A stretch of 64,000 nt of DNA, taken from the NCBI RefSeq assembly GCF_014651635.1, contig NZ_BMXG01000005.1:1-64000 (forward strand), read 5' to 3'. Shown here piece after piece: positions 9,438 to 21,109 of the stretch (position 1 is its first letter; each line of letters begins with the position of its first letter). The notes beneath the pieces are model-generated. The model was given only the letters and a program-made list of their open reading frames with translations, was not told the origin of the DNA and ran no database searches. The DNA is from Cerasicoccus arenae (GTDB lineage: Bacteria > Verrucomicrobiota > Verrucomicrobiia > Opitutales > Cerasicoccaceae). A program made the translations under genes and the position numbers.

Positions 9438-9807
9438 GGGCTTTCTTGGTCGGTTGTGGGGGATGTTTATTTATTAATAGGGTTGTCGAAGCCAGTATTG
9501 GTATGGATTCAACGGCAATTGGCTTGAAGACGTGTGTAGGTAATCGGATAAAATTCTATATAGGGAAATTTTATGGGCAATTGCTTCGTCACTGAAATGG
9601 TTTAGTAGCATTCAGATTTATAGACAACCAAGCCTTGCAGGGTAGGGAGATGATCAGTTCATTCTTTAATAAATATTAGTTGAGGCTTGACTGCATCCTC
9701 GGGCGATTCTATGCGTGAAAACTGTCTCATTTGCCGCTGTATCGTTTACCCAGCCACACCCCTTTGTGTTGGTAGATTCAAGCTAACCCCAAAACTACCC
9801 TGTAAAA
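9438..9807. other. 370-base divergent intergenic region
   Basis: This AT-rich gap separates the PEP-CTERM gene (minus) and the PL6 lyase (plus) and must contain both promoters. No ORF, RNA gene, obvious operator palindrome or hairpin was recognised. A TTGACT at 9687-9692 has only a poorly spaced AT-rich partner, so no promoter is claimed. Confidence 0.4.
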
Positions 9808-11988
9808 ATGAATGTATCCATGATTATGGATCGGCATTGCCCTAGCACGATGTCGTCTCCTTCGATACGCCGAAACCGTATCTTAAAATCGCTTCTTCGA
9901 AGCTGCCTCGCGATCTCAATGGTGAGTTTTATCACGCAAGCACGTGCCGCCACCTACACCGTTAGCTCGGCAGCGGACGTCGCTGATCGGCTCGATGGTA
10001 CGGATAGCCCGCAGGCTGTTTATGGCGATGAGTTGGTATGGTCTGATGGCACCTACGCCAGTCAAGGAATCATGTTGGCAGGTGTTGATGGCATTACTCT
10101 TCGGGCAGAAACGCCGGGTGGTGTGATTCTAACTGGCGATAGTTATCTGCGAATTGGCAGCGATGATAGCACGTTCAGCGGATTTGAATTCCAGATTGAC
10201 GACCCGGTTGATCCGGCAGCGCCGAATGCGCTATATTATCTGACCGACCTGATCCGATTTCGGGCCGAGGACAATGATGACCATGCCTATAACTCGCGCG
10301 TCAGCAATTGCCGCGTAGTGGACTTGCGCACGGGTACCTCTTATCTTGGCGGTCACCATTGGGTCATGTTCTATGGGCGCGGCAACCAGGTTGATAACTG
10401 CTCTTTTATCGGAAAACGAAGTGAGAAATCGTTAATAGTTATTACCCATTATGTGGAAACTGGTGGTAGTGATCGAGGCGGGGAACACACGATTATCAAT
10501 AACTATTTTGGTGACCGCCCCACGCTCAACCCTGCTGATTCCAACGACAACGAATGGGAAATTATCCGCCTGGGCGACAGCAGCTCGGTGTGCTTGGATA
10601 CAGCTACCATCGTGGCGGATAATCTTTTTGAGGAATGTGACGGCGAGCTGGAAACGGTTTCCAATAAATCATCGGGCAATTTTATCCTCGGTAATACCTT
10701 TCGCGACACCGAGGGGCAAATCACGATTCGACAGGGCGAGAATTGCCTGATCGAGGGCAACTATTTCCTTGGCACGGGTAGTTCTTATGAAGGTGGCATC
10801 CGCGTGACTGGCGATGGTCACACCGTCATCAACAACTACTTCGAAGCGCTGAACGGCACGGGCAAACGGGCGGCAATCTCGCTTGTGGCGGGCCAACTGA
10901 ACTGGGATCCCGGCGATGACTGCATTTCCGTCAGCGGTTACCGTCCCGTTACCAACACTCTGATTGGCCATAACACCATCGTGAACTGCAAGCGCCCTTT
11001 TGAATTTGGTGCAGACTCATCCGGCACGCGAAATCAGGCCCCGAGCAGCGTCTCATTGTCCAACAACGCGGTTTACAGCACCGGCTCGAATTCGATCCTG
11101 ACCTACAGTCAGACGGGCTCCAGTATCGCTTATTCTGGTAATGTGTTCTACCATACCTCTGGCACGAGCAAGCTCTTCAGTGGCGTCTCACCCAGCTACA
11201 CGAGCACACAGATTCTCTTTGATAATCCTGACTTGGCAGATGACGCGACTTACGGTTTTTATCGGCCAACGAGTGGCAGTCCGTTGGAGAACGCGGCTCA
11301 GGCAACTGTCAGCGCCGCGGCACTGGACATCTTGGGCAATGACCGTCTAGCGTCGAACCGAGATGTTGGCGCGGAAGAATATTGGGGTGCGACCGTTACC
11401 GGAGCAAATTTACGTCCGCTCGTTGCCAGTGATGTGGGTTGTACTTGGGGCCCCGATGCTGGTCCCGGTCCAGCCAACCCGCAAACAGTTGTGCTCAATC
11501 CAGTCGACGATAGTTACGTCCGCGGCGGTATTCATGCGGGAACGAACTTCGGTGCCAGTGATATGAATTCGCTCAAGGTCGAAATCTCCACCGTCAGCGA
11601 CTATGACAAGCGTGCGTATCTAAAATACAACCTGAGCAGCGTCACGGGGACAGTCACCAGCGCCACATTCCGCATTAAGATTGAGAGCATGGACAGTGGT
11701 GCGAAGAACAACTTGCGCCCCGTAGTCGATGACAGCTGGGGCGAGTATAGCATTACCTGGAGTAATAAGCCTGCTTATGGATCTTCCATGGGAACCATCA
11801 CACTGCCCGGCGATGAGCAATGGATGGAATGGGATGTCACGTCGTTTATCGCCGCGGAAGCGGCGGGCGATGGAGCTGCATCGTTCTGCATTCTACCTCT
11901 ATCAACGACGACCTACCTCAACGCGTATTATTACTCAGCCGAGGCCTCAAGCGGCAATCGGCCGGAATTAGTCGTTACTTACGAATAA
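9808..11988 (+). CDS. Secreted polysaccharide lyase family 6 (alginate lyase/chondroitinase B type) with C-terminal DNRLRE/CBM96 domain
   Basis: A 726-residue exported enzyme. An N-terminal export signal ends near FITQARA (about residue 48); translation may begin at M15 rather than M1. Residues about 50-500 form a parallel beta-helix with PL6 landmarks: HHWVMFYGRGNQVDNCSF, EIIRLGDSSS, ELETVSNKS with the acidic calcium ligands and the Bronsted-base lysine, and ITIRQGENC with the catalytic arginine. Residues about 560-726 match the DNRLRE domain (CBM96), known to bind alginate. PL6 enzymes eliminate across uronic-acid linkages of alginate or dermatan sulfate. The catalytic residues appear intact. 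The nearby amino-sugar operon keeps a glycosaminoglycan-like substrate possible. Confidence 0.85.
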   Translation: MNVSMIMDRHCPSTMSSPSIRRNRILKSLLRSCLAISMVSFITQARAATYTVSSAADVADRLDGTDSPQAVYGDELVWSDGTYASQGIMLAGVDGITLRAETPGGVILTGDSYLRIGSDDSTFSGFEFQIDDPVDPAAPNALYYLTDLIRFRAEDNDDHAYNSRVSNCRVVDLRTGTSYLGGHHWVMFYGRGNQVDNCSFIGKRSEKSLIVITHYVETGGSDRGGEHTIINNYFGDRPTLNPADSNDNEWEIIRLGDSSSVCLDTATIVADNLFEECDGELETVSNKSSGNFILGNTFRDTEGQITIRQGENCLIEGNYFLGTGSSYEGGIRVTGDGHTVINNYFEALNGTGKRAAISLVAGQLNWDPGDDCISVSGYRPVTNTLIGHNTIVNCKRPFEFGADSSGTRNQAPSSVSLSNNAVYSTGSNSILTYSQTGSSIAYSGNVFYHTSGTSKLFSGVSPSYTSTQILFDNPDLADDATYGFYRPTSGSPLENAAQATVSAAALDILGNDRLASNRDVGAEEYWGATVTGANLRPLVASDVGCTWGPDAGPGPANPQTVVLNPVDDSYVRGGIHAGTNFGASDMNSLKVEISTVSDYDKRAYLKYNLSSVTGTVTSATFRIKIESMDSGAKNNLRPVVDDSWGEYSITWSNKPAYGSSMGTITLPGDEQWMEWDVTSFIAAEAAGDGAASFCILPLSTTTYLNAYYYSAEASSGNRPELVVTYE

Positions 11989-12025
11989 TCTCCTTTCCCC
12001 CCCACAAAAAAGCGGGACCTTGGAG

Positions 12026-12066
12026 GCCGCTCGCGAGGATGGCTAATCGCGGGCGGCTTTTTTTTA
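12026..12066 (+). terminator. Rho-independent terminator of PL6 gene
   Basis: A 10-bp stem (12026-12035 with 12048-12057) containing one non-canonical pair is followed directly by nine T residues. It lies 37 bases past the lyase stop codon. Confidence 0.8.
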
Positions 12067-12097
12067 TGAAATTAGCTAGCCGGGGGAGTTCGTCGGG

Positions 12098-12319
12098 TCA
12101 TTTTCCGTCGATGGCTTCATCCATCTGCTTTTCTTCGTAGGAATTGAGCTGGCCTTGCTCATCCATGCCATCGACCACGTTGGTCTGGCGCTGGTTCAGC
12201 TCGCCCAATGTGTCGCCAGTGCTTTCGCTCATGGGCTTGGTGGACCACATATCTTTCTCCGTGGCGGTGCAGCCGATGAGGGCCGTTAGGATGGTAAAAA
12301 GGCAGATGAAGCGTAACAT
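12098..12319 (-). CDS. Small lipoprotein, unknown function
   Basis: A predicted 73-residue protein when started at the ATG at 12319, which leaves a compact lipoprotein signal (hydrophobic stretch, then a LIGC lipobox with cysteine about residue 17). The mature part is short, polar and rich in Glu, Gln and Asp. An in-frame ATG seven codons upstream (12340) would add a polar extension before the signal and seems less likely. No family is recognised. It lies between the PL6 terminator and fusA, convergent with the former and divergent from the latter. Confidence 0.55.
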   Translation of the reverse strand: MLRFICLFTILTALIGCTATEKDMWSTKPMSESTGDTLGELNQRQTNVVDGMDEQGQLNSYEEKQMDEAIDGK

Positions 12320-12495
12320 CACGTCACAATGACTGTCCATGCCGCCTCGACAAACGAAAAATGCTTATTCAAGGGGTGTAATTTTCCAGCTATTTGCACG
12401 ACTATAAGAGTTATGCTTGTCAAGCGGGCGAAATTTTGCTCCCTGAAGCGTTCTTTTGGCTCCAAGGAGCCGTAATTCCAAACAGTAAACCCACC

Positions 12496-14601
<2,106 letters not shown>

Positions 14602-14693
14602 CAACCTGCGGTTGCATCCAGATTTTTCGCACTGCGGAAATGAGGATGCGGCCACCAGTAGACTTCTTCGACAAACGCAAATTTTGCACGAAA

Positions 14694-14723
14694 AGCCCTT
14701 GGTTAATACCGGGGGCTTTTTTT
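14694..14723 (+). terminator. Rho-independent terminator of fusA2
   Basis: A 10-bp stem with two G-U pairs (14694-14703 with 14708-14717), a 4-base loop and six trailing T residues. It sits about 90 bases past the EF-G stop. Confidence 0.8.
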
Positions 14724-14818
14724 GCTAACCGTGCCAATGCACCCGAGGGTGCTAACGGTATACAGCGCCAGAGCTGCTTTCCGATTGACCCATGTCAGCT
14801 GGGCTATTGCTCTTGCTC

Positions 14819-16192
14819 ATGGTGAGATTTGATGACCTACGAGCGGCGAACATCCAGCGATTTCGGCAGAAGATGCCCGAAATGCTGATGCGGCTCGATT
14901 GGTCTCGCGAGCAGATAGAGGCCGAGCAGAGACGTGGTCTCCGCGAGACACTTGCCATTGCTCAGGAGAAGTCACCGTTTTATGCTGCACGTTTGCGGGG
15001 GGTCGATCCGAACTCCTTTACCCTAGCCGACCTGCCGCACATTCAACCCGTCACCAAAAGCGACGTGATGGAGCACTGGGACGGTATTGTGACGGACCCA
15101 CGGCTAACTCTGGATCAGGCCAATGCCCACTTGGCGGCACTACGTGACGAAACTGAAGACAACGCCTACTTCCGTGACGAGTTTTACCTCTGCGCAACTG
15201 GTGGGTCTTCTGGCCGCCGCGGGCTTTTCCTGTGGGACGCTGATTTTTTCGCCACTGCGGCCTGCGTCGCATATCGTTTGGAAGCGCGTGAGGATGAGTT
15301 GAATCCTCCCACTGGTCCACGGCGCACAGCCGTCATCTGCGCGGGCTCTTATTTACATGCTAGTCGAATGATTTTCCCGATCTCACCTGATTTAGAACGC
15401 GAGATCCTCCCTATCTCTGCCAGCGAGTCGATTCAGGTAATCGTCGAAATGCTCAATTCCTTTCAACCTGATCGCATTGTCAGTTATTCGTCGATCATGG
15501 AAGAGCTGTGTGCCGAGGCCTCGGCGGGTCATTTGCAGATTTCTCCCCGCCGGATATCGGTTAACTCTGAACCGCTGACAGACGACGCCCGCGCAGCCAC
15601 GGAAGCCCTCTGGGGGATCAATATCCACAATGCCTGGGGCTCGGTCGAGATGGGCATGTGTGGGATGGAGGGCGACCAGTTTGACGGGCTTATTCTGTCC
15701 GAAGATGTCTGCATATTTGAAGCTATCGACGACGATGGCGCGATCATTCAGGCTGGTCAGGCCGATCATCTACTCGTCACACGACTTTACGGCAATACGT
15801 TGCCTCTGATTCGTTATGAGCTGACTGATTCTCTTCTAATTTCTCCCCATGGTAGCTCCAATGCCCCCGCCTATCGTCGTGTATCTGAGCTGGCTGGCCG
15901 GTCAGATGTGTGGTTTCTTTACGGCGAGCAACGTGTGCATCCCATGGTCTTTCGTGGTGTACTTGGCCAAGAGCCCGCCATCGTTGAATATCAAGTTCGC
16001 CAGACGCGAACGGGGGCCGACATCGATTTGATCACCCAAGCGCCGTTGGATCTGCCGTTGATTCAACGCCAACTGATACAAGAGCTCGCCAGCCAAGGCG
16101 TTATTGCGCCCAGCATCAACGTCGCCATTGTCAACGAACTCCCACGCCACATTGAGACTGGGAAGCTAACTCGTTTCCTTGCGCTAAAATAG
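14819..16192 (+). CDS. Phenylacetate-CoA ligase-like (PaaK family) adenylate-forming enzyme
   Basis: A protein of about 457 residues in the ANL superfamily, closest in layout to PaaK-type aryl-CoA ligases. The P-loop-like A3 motif reads CATGGSSGRRG, and the A5 motif NAWGSVEMG is present. A short C-terminal domain ends in HIETGKLTRFLA, where the lysine may be the A10 catalytic residue. Such enzymes activate aromatic acids with ATP, usually to the CoA thioester. The ATG at 14819 gives MVRFDDLR; an upstream start at 14792 in the same frame cannot be excluded. No aromatic-degradation partners are adjacent, so the acid substrate is unknown. Confidence 0.75.
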   Translation: MVRFDDLRAANIQRFRQKMPEMLMRLDWSREQIEAEQRRGLRETLAIAQEKSPFYAARLRGVDPNSFTLADLPHIQPVTKSDVMEHWDGIVTDPRLTLDQANAHLAALRDETEDNAYFRDEFYLCATGGSSGRRGLFLWDADFFATAACVAYRLEAREDELNPPTGPRRTAVICAGSYLHASRMIFPISPDLEREILPISASESIQVIVEMLNSFQPDRIVSYSSIMEELCAEASAGHLQISPRRISVNSEPLTDDARAATEALWGINIHNAWGSVEMGMCGMEGDQFDGLILSEDVCIFEAIDDDGAIIQAGQADHLLVTRLYGNTLPLIRYELTDSLLISPHGSSNAPAYRRVSELAGRSDVWFLYGEQRVHPMVFRGVLGQEPAIVEYQVRQTRTGADIDLITQAPLDLPLIQRQLIQELASQGVIAPSINVAIVNELPRHIETGKLTRFLALK

Positions 16193-16229
16193 CGAAGAAA
16201 CGGCGGTCGCCCTTGCAGGTGTGTTCGAT

Positions 16230-17315
16230 CTACTGCGCGGCGCGATATTTCTCCAGCAAGGCATCCCAAGCTGGGGTTTGGACGTATTCCAGCAGGGCAA
16301 TGTCGATGGGGCGTAGCTCGTGGTGGCCAATTGGCATCGCCAGTGCAAGATAACTTGGCTCAAACGTGTTCTGGAGGACGTCTACGCTGCCCGAAAAATC
16401 CTTACCCGCCCAGTAACCAAGGATTGCGTTATCGTGGACGAAGGCACCGATGGAGTCATCAGACACTGCTTGGAGTCCCTCCCGTACGCTGTTGAAATAT
16501 TGGGGCGTGACGCCGATGGACTGCAAGTAATCGTCGGCCACGGACTCCTGAATGGCACCGACGCGCACATTACGCAAATCTCGTGGGCCCTTCACGCGTG
16601 GGGTCAGCGAACCCACGGTGAGCGCGGTGGCAATGGCCCCCGTTAAGCCCGAGATGATGATGATCGAAGTGAACATCCAAACTAATCCAATAAAGCGCCC
16701 ACCAGCTGTCGTCGGCGCTTTGTCTCCGTAGCCAACCGTCGTCATGGTGACAGCGGACCACCAAAAAGCCGCGCCAAGTCCGTGCAACGGTCGGCCACCG
16801 AAATGATCAGGATTGTGCTTACGCTCAAACAGCCAAACCAACGCCCCAGCGATCAGTAGGACGAGCATCAGGATGAATATGGCGCGGAAAAATGTCCACG
16901 TAAAGACTCGTTGAGAGATCACGGTCCAAAGGTCGTTTTTCTGGTAATTCGTGGCGATGGCCAACGCCGAGCCATAGTAAGTGTGTGTGAAGTCCATTTG
17001 TTTGGCACGGTCTGCTGTGACAGAAATTGCGGCCGCCCCGACGTCGGCTTTGCCTTTGGAAACCGCATCAAGTGCGTCGGCCAAGTCATATTCGACATAT
17101 TCATAGCGGAGGCCTAAATTACCGGCCACTGCCTCCCAAAGCTCAATCGTAATGCCGACCCATTCATCGTTTTCGTTTTTAAAGGAAAAGGGTGGGGCTT
17201 CTTTGGTTGCGACAATCAACTTCTCCTTCAGCTCAGTCGGTAATTCATCGGACGCTTGTCCGAAGAGCCCACTCCAACAGAATAGCGTGAATAATACGAG
17301 TAGCAGGCGCTTCAT
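16230..17315 (-). CDS. GluR0-like ligand-gated potassium channel
   Basis: A 361-residue protein with the architecture of prokaryotic ionotropic glutamate receptors. It has a signal peptide (about 1-20), then the first half of an SBP_bac_3 ligand-binding lobe (about 30-130, with PPFSF and GITIELWEAVA). The first membrane helix (about 147-168) is followed by a pore loop with selectivity filter TVGYGD, a second membrane helix (about 213-237), then the second half of the binding lobe (to about 355). The TVGYGD filter predicts potassium selectivity, as in GluR0. The ligand is probably an amino acid but cannot be deduced. It is monocistronic, convergent with the adenylating-enzyme gene. Confidence 0.9.
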   Translation of the reverse strand: MKRLLLVLFTLFCWSGLFGQASDELPTELKEKLIVATKEAPPFSFKNENDEWVGITIELWEAVAGNLGLRYEYVEYDLADALDAVSKGKADVGAAAISVTADRAKQMDFTHTYYGSALAIATNYQKNDLWTVISQRVFTWTFFRAIFILMLVLLIAGALVWLFERKHNPDHFGGRPLHGLGAAFWWSAVTMTTVGYGDKAPTTAGGRFIGLVWMFTSIIIISGLTGAIATALTVGSLTPRVKGPRDLRNVRVGAIQESVADDYLQSIGVTPQYFNSVREGLQAVSDDSIGAFVHDNAILGYWAGKDFSGSVDVLQNTFEPSYLALAMPIGHHELRPIDIALLEYVQTPAWDALLEKYRAAQ

Positions 17316-17372
17316 CCGGTAAAAAAATCAAATGCGAATGCGCAGTTCAATGCTCAATCGATCGCCATGCGC

Positions 17373-17960
17373 TTAATGCGGATCACCGTCTTGGCGATCG
17401 ATTACGGCAGTCACTTTTTCTAGCACGGTGGTTATTGCTAGAAAATCGCCCAATGTGCGCTCGCGGTGCAATAGCTCGACCACAAGGTTGCGCCCGACAA
17501 TGATCAGTCCGCCTTGCTGAAGGACGTTGCCTTGAACGGACGTTTGCAGGTTGCCATGACTCAGAGCGCGCACCGCGTTGAATATCGCTGTGGGGCCAAT
17601 GGTGGACAGGACCGAGTTCGTGAGCCCTAGCGCCGTGTGCAGGGTGAGGGTGGGCTCGGTGTAAACTTCGGCAGGCTCACCCGTCAGGCCAGTCTTGGCA
17701 ATGAAGTCGCCGATTTGGTTTGGCTGCCCAATGCCAATGAAGACCACGCGTACGCCAATGCGGTCGAACTCAGCCAGACGGGGTTTCCACGCCGCAACGT
17801 GCTCACTGCACGCCAAGCACCCAAAGTGGCGCAGAAAGACCATTACCGTTAAGCGTTCACCCAACAGTTCGCCCAGCGGGATCTGCCGCCCAGATTCATC
17901 CAGCAGGGCAATTGCCCTCACGGCTTCGGATAGTTCCCGTCCTGATTCCACTGCAACCAT
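17373..17960 (-). CDS. Peroxiredoxin-like 2 family (AhpC/TSA_2) thioredoxin-fold protein
   Basis: A 195-residue thioredoxin-fold protein with a CxxC (C48 and C51) in FLRHFGCLACSEHV, the arrangement of the AhpC-TSA_2/PRXL2 group rather than classical 2-Cys peroxiredoxins. There is no signal peptide or membrane segment. Members are presumed thiol redox proteins; substrates are generally undefined. The gene is divergent from the VIT-family metal transporter across a 154-base gap, which would suit joint response to metal or oxidative stress, but no regulator site was identified. Confidence 0.75.
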   Translation of the reverse strand: MVAVESGRELSEAVRAIALLDESGRQIPLGELLGERLTVMVFLRHFGCLACSEHVAAWKPRLAEFDRIGVRVVFIGIGQPNQIGDFIAKTGLTGEPAEVYTEPTLTLHTALGLTNSVLSTIGPTAIFNAVRALSHGNLQTSVQGNVLQQGGLIIVGRNLVVELLHRERTLGDFLAITTVLEKVTAVIDRQDGDPH

Positions 17961-18114
17961 GAGAAAATCGATAGATCATGCCGGCGGGAGGATCAATTGC
18001 TAAGCGTGACGGGCGGCCATTAGCGGGGATATTGTTGCATCGAATGCATCCTTGTGACTCCAGAATCGTTACGTACGGGCTTGCTCTAGTCGGATTATCG
18101 GTATCATTCCCATC

Positions 18115-18804
18115 ATGCCACCGCCCGAAATGCATCGCACTGATCGAATTGGCTGGCTGAGGGCGGCGGTCCTTGGTGCTAATGATGGGATACTCTCCAC
18201 TGCGAGTATCGTTGTGGGGGTGGCATCGGCAGAAAGCAGTCGAGAAGCCATACTGGTCGCAGGTATAGCGGCGATGGTTGCGGGGGCGTTGTCTATGGCC
18301 GCAGGGGAATATGTCTCAGTGTATTCGCAGGCGGACACCGAAAAGGCCGATCTAAAGCTGGAAGAAGCGGAGCTGATTCGGAATCCAGATGACGAGTTGG
18401 CCGAGTTGGCAAGTATTTACGAAAAGCGTGGGCTGGAGCCAGCGCTGGCGCTCGAAGTTGCCAAGCAATTGACGGAAAAAGATGCTCTGGGTGCCCATGC
18501 CCGTGATGAATTGGGCATCACCGAAATCGCTGCGGCGAATCCTCTGCAGGCAGCGTGGTCCTCAGCGGCAGCATTTGCCGCAGGGGCATCAGCACCGCTT
18601 GTCACGGCATTTTTCGCCAGTGGCGCGTACATGGTCTGGCTGGTCTCGGCGATTTCATTGTTCGCTTTGGCGGTATTGGGCGGAGTGGCCGCACAAGCGG
18701 GTGGGGCTTCGATTGTGCGCGGTGCCATGCGTGTTACCTTCTGGGGTGCTTTCGCAATGGGTGCCACGGGGCTCATCGGCCACCTATTCGGCGTGAATGT
18801 GTAA
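18115..18804 (+). CDS. VIT1/CCC1-family iron/manganese transporter
   Basis: A 229-residue membrane protein of the VIT family. The N-terminal motif RAAVLGANDGILSTASIVVG covers the first helix and its conserved D and G residues, and AAGEYVSVYSQ follows the second. A charged cytosolic helix region (about 75-140) carries many glutamates, as in the VIT metal-binding domain. Three hydrophobic segments follow (about 145-225). Family members export or sequester Fe2+ or Mn2+ in exchange for protons. The start ATG at 18115 precedes MHRTDRIGWLR, the usual beginning. Confidence 0.9.
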   Translation: MPPPEMHRTDRIGWLRAAVLGANDGILSTASIVVGVASAESSREAILVAGIAAMVAGALSMAAGEYVSVYSQADTEKADLKLEEAELIRNPDDELAELASIYEKRGLEPALALEVAKQLTEKDALGAHARDELGITEIAAANPLQAAWSSAAAFAAGASAPLVTAFFASGAYMVWLVSAISLFALAVLGGVAAQAGGASIVRGAMRVTFWGAFAMGATGLIGHLFGVNV

Positions 18805-18849
18805 GCTGACAACGGGGATTTTCAGTAAAGCCTATTACGCTAAAAAACA

Positions 18850-18877
18850 AAAAGCCCCGCCGGAATCGACGAGGCTT
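18850..18877 (-). terminator. Rho-independent terminator of transketolase gene
   Basis: On the minus strand an 8-bp stem with one G-U pair (18877-18870 with 18857-18850) is followed by a T-rich run. It lies about 45 bases past the tkt stop and between convergent genes. Confidence 0.7.
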
Positions 18878-18922
18878 TGTTGCAAAGTTACTTTGCCAGA
18901 CCGAGGTCCAGTGGGACGCTGG

Positions 18923-20914
18923 TTAACCTTTGACGGCGGCGATGACGGCTTCGGCGGTCATGCCGAGTTCCTTCATCACGGTGTTGCCGGGGGCAGAGAT
19001 GCCGAAACGGTCAATGCCGAGCACTTTGCCTTCTGTGCCGACGTATTTCCACCAGGTCAGCGTGACGCCGGCTTCCATCGCAATGCGCTTGGTGCAGGCG
19101 GCGGGCAGAATGGATTCCTTGTAGTCGCAGGACTGAGCGTCGAACAGCTCACAGCAAGGCATTGAAACCACGCGGACGCCGTCTCCGAGAGACTTGGCGG
19201 CTTCCATGCAGTGCTGCACTTCGCTGCCCGTGGCAATGAGGATCGTTTCCAGTGGGCCAGTTTCCTTCTTGGCAATATAGCCACCCTTGAGGGTGCCTTG
19301 GCGGCGGTCTTCCACGGAAATTTCGCTCATGTCCGGCAAGTTCTGGCGGGACAGGACAAGGGCTACCGGGCCGCTGGAACGCTCAATGGCGTGCGCGAAG
19401 GCGGCGGCGGTTTCTTCTGCGTCAGCTGGGCGCATAACGTCCAGATTCGGCATCGCGCGTAGTGAGGCGACGTGTTCGATTGGCTGGTGGGTTGGGCCGT
19501 CTTCGCCCACACCGACGCTGTCATGCGTCCAGATGTAGAAAACAGGCAGCTTGGCCAGCGCAGCAAGGCGGACGCTCGGGCGCATGTAATCTGAGAAGGT
19601 GAAGAAGGTAGCACCTGAGACCTTGTAGATGCCGTCGTAGGCGATTCCGTTCATGATGGCACCCATGCCATGCTCGCGGATACCAAAGTGGAAATTGCGG
19701 CCCGTGAAGTGGTCTGTGTCGAAGTCTCCGCCGTCCTTGATGTAGTTTTTGGTCGAGCCGTGAAGGTCAGCCGAGCCAGAAAGCACGAGTGGTGCGTGGG
19801 CACAAATGGCGTTGAGCGCATCACCGCCTGAGTTGCGAGTGGCGTTGGCCTTGCCTGCTTCGGCGGCAGGAATCTTGGCCAGCAGCTCGGTCGCAGTGGC
19901 GTGGGTGTGGTTAACGCCAGTGTCTAGGAGGGCAGCCTTGTCGGGGTTGGCGGAGCGCCAAGCATCGTAGAGACCGGACCACTCAGCGTAGGCGATTTCC
20001 CGTTCCTGCGTTAGCTTGGTGAAATAGGCTTTGGTGTCTTCGGAAATGAAGAACTTCTCCTCGGGCAAGCCGAGTGCTTTGCGAGCTGCGTCAACGAACT
20101 TGACGCCGGCTTCGCCGTGGGCCTTCTGGGTGCCAGCAACTTCTGGAATGCCGCGACCGATCTCTGTTTTCAGGATGATCAGCTTGGGCTTGCCGTTGTC
20201 ATTGGCCTTGGCCTGCTCGTAGGCAGTGGCGATGGCCTCAATGTCGTTGCCGTTGCTCAGGGTGACGACGTCCCAGCCATAGGCTTCGTAGCGCATGGCG
20301 GTGTCTTCACACTGTGTCTTGTTGGCCATGGCGTCCAGCGTGACGTCGTTGGAGTCGTAGAAGAGGATCAGGTTGTCCAGACCGAAGCGACCGGCATAGG
20401 CGCTAGCTTCGCAGGATACGCCTTCCTGAAGACAGCCGTCGCCCGCGAGGCAGACGATGTGGTTGTCAAAAATCTTGTGGGTGTCGGTGTTGAACTCAGC
20501 CGCGAGCATTTTGCCCGAAACCGCATAACCAACCGAGTTGCCGACGCCTTGGCCGAGTGGGCCGGTCGTGCATTCGACACCATCGGTATCGCCAAATTCC
20601 GGGTGCCCAGGGGTGATACTGTGCAACTGGCGGAAATTCGCTACATCCTTGGCAGACACATTGTATTGCGACAAGCAAAGCCAAGAGTAGAGGAACATGG
20701 ACCCGTGCCCAGCTGAGAGGATGAACCGGTCGCGGTTGATCCATTTGGGCTCCTTGGGGTTACACTGGAGGGCGTGTCCAAACAGGACGGCACCAAGCTC
20801 AGTCGCGCCCAGAGGCAGGCCCAAGTGACCGGAATTTGCGGCGGTAACCGCATCCATTGACAGGCCGCGCGCCTCGGTGGCTGCGCGGGAGAGTGCTTCT
20901 GTATTCAGTGACAT
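18923..20914 (-). CDS. tkt: Transketolase
   Basis: A 663-residue full-length transketolase. The thiamine diphosphate site appears as GHGSMFLYS early on and as [10 protein letters not shown] with a downstream N residue for the metal. The pyrimidine-domain signature is present as [18 protein letters not shown], and the substrate-binding segment as [16 protein letters not shown]. It transfers two-carbon units between sugar phosphates in the pentose phosphate pathway. The gene appears monocistronic, with its own terminator. Confidence 0.97.
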   Translation of the reverse strand: MSLNTEALSRAATEARGLSMDAVTAANSGHLGLPLGATELGAVLFGHALQCNPKEPKWINRDRFILSAGHGSMFLYSWLCLSQYNVSAKDVANFRQLHSITPGHPEFGDTDGVECTTGPLGQGVGNSVGYAVSGKMLAAEFNTDTHKIFDNHIVCLAGDGCLQEGVSCEASAYAGRFGLDNLILFYDSNDVTLDAMANKTQCEDTAMRYEAYGWDVVTLSNGNDIEAIATAYEQAKANDNGKPKLIILKTEIGRGIPEVAGTQKAHGEAGVKFVDAARKALGLPEEKFFISEDTKAYFTKLTQEREIAYAEWSGLYDAWRSANPDKAALLDTGVNHTHATATELLAKIPAAEAGKANATRNSGGDALNAICAHAPLVLSGSADLHGSTKNYIKDGGDFDTDHFTGRNFHFGIREHGMGAIMNGIAYDGIYKVSGATFFTFSDYMRPSVRLAALAKLPVFYIWTHDSVGVGEDGPTHQPIEHVASLRAMPNLDVMRPADAEETAAAFAHAIERSSGPVALVLSRQNLPDMSEISVEDRRQGTLKGGYIAKKETGPLETILIATGSEVQHCMEAAKSLGDGVRVVSMPCCELFDAQSCDYKESILPAACTKRIAMEAGVTLTWWKYVGTEGKVLGIDRFGISAPGNTVMKELGMTAEAVIAAVKG

Positions 20915-21109
20915 GGTAGGAGAATGGGTTTATCGGATTCTGGGCTAATGGGAAGCAAAACTTGCCCCACACGTGTATGTTCGCACGGATGTCACGGCAA
21001 TCGCAATCCCTTTGCCAGCGGAATCATGGGCGAAATTAATTGATCGGATGAATATTATTCACCGTTCAACAGCAGGTGCCAAAGATAAGGCGTGGCCTGT
21101 ACGATCTGC

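Noticed and set aside
9687-9712. TTGACT with a TTCTAT-like partner as a promoter for the PL6 gene
   Set aside because: The spacing is about 14 bases and the second box is poor, so it is not supported.
14602-14617. Small hairpin (GCAACC-TGC-GGTTGC) just after fusA2
   Set aside because: It has no T run, and a much better terminator lies 80 bases further on.
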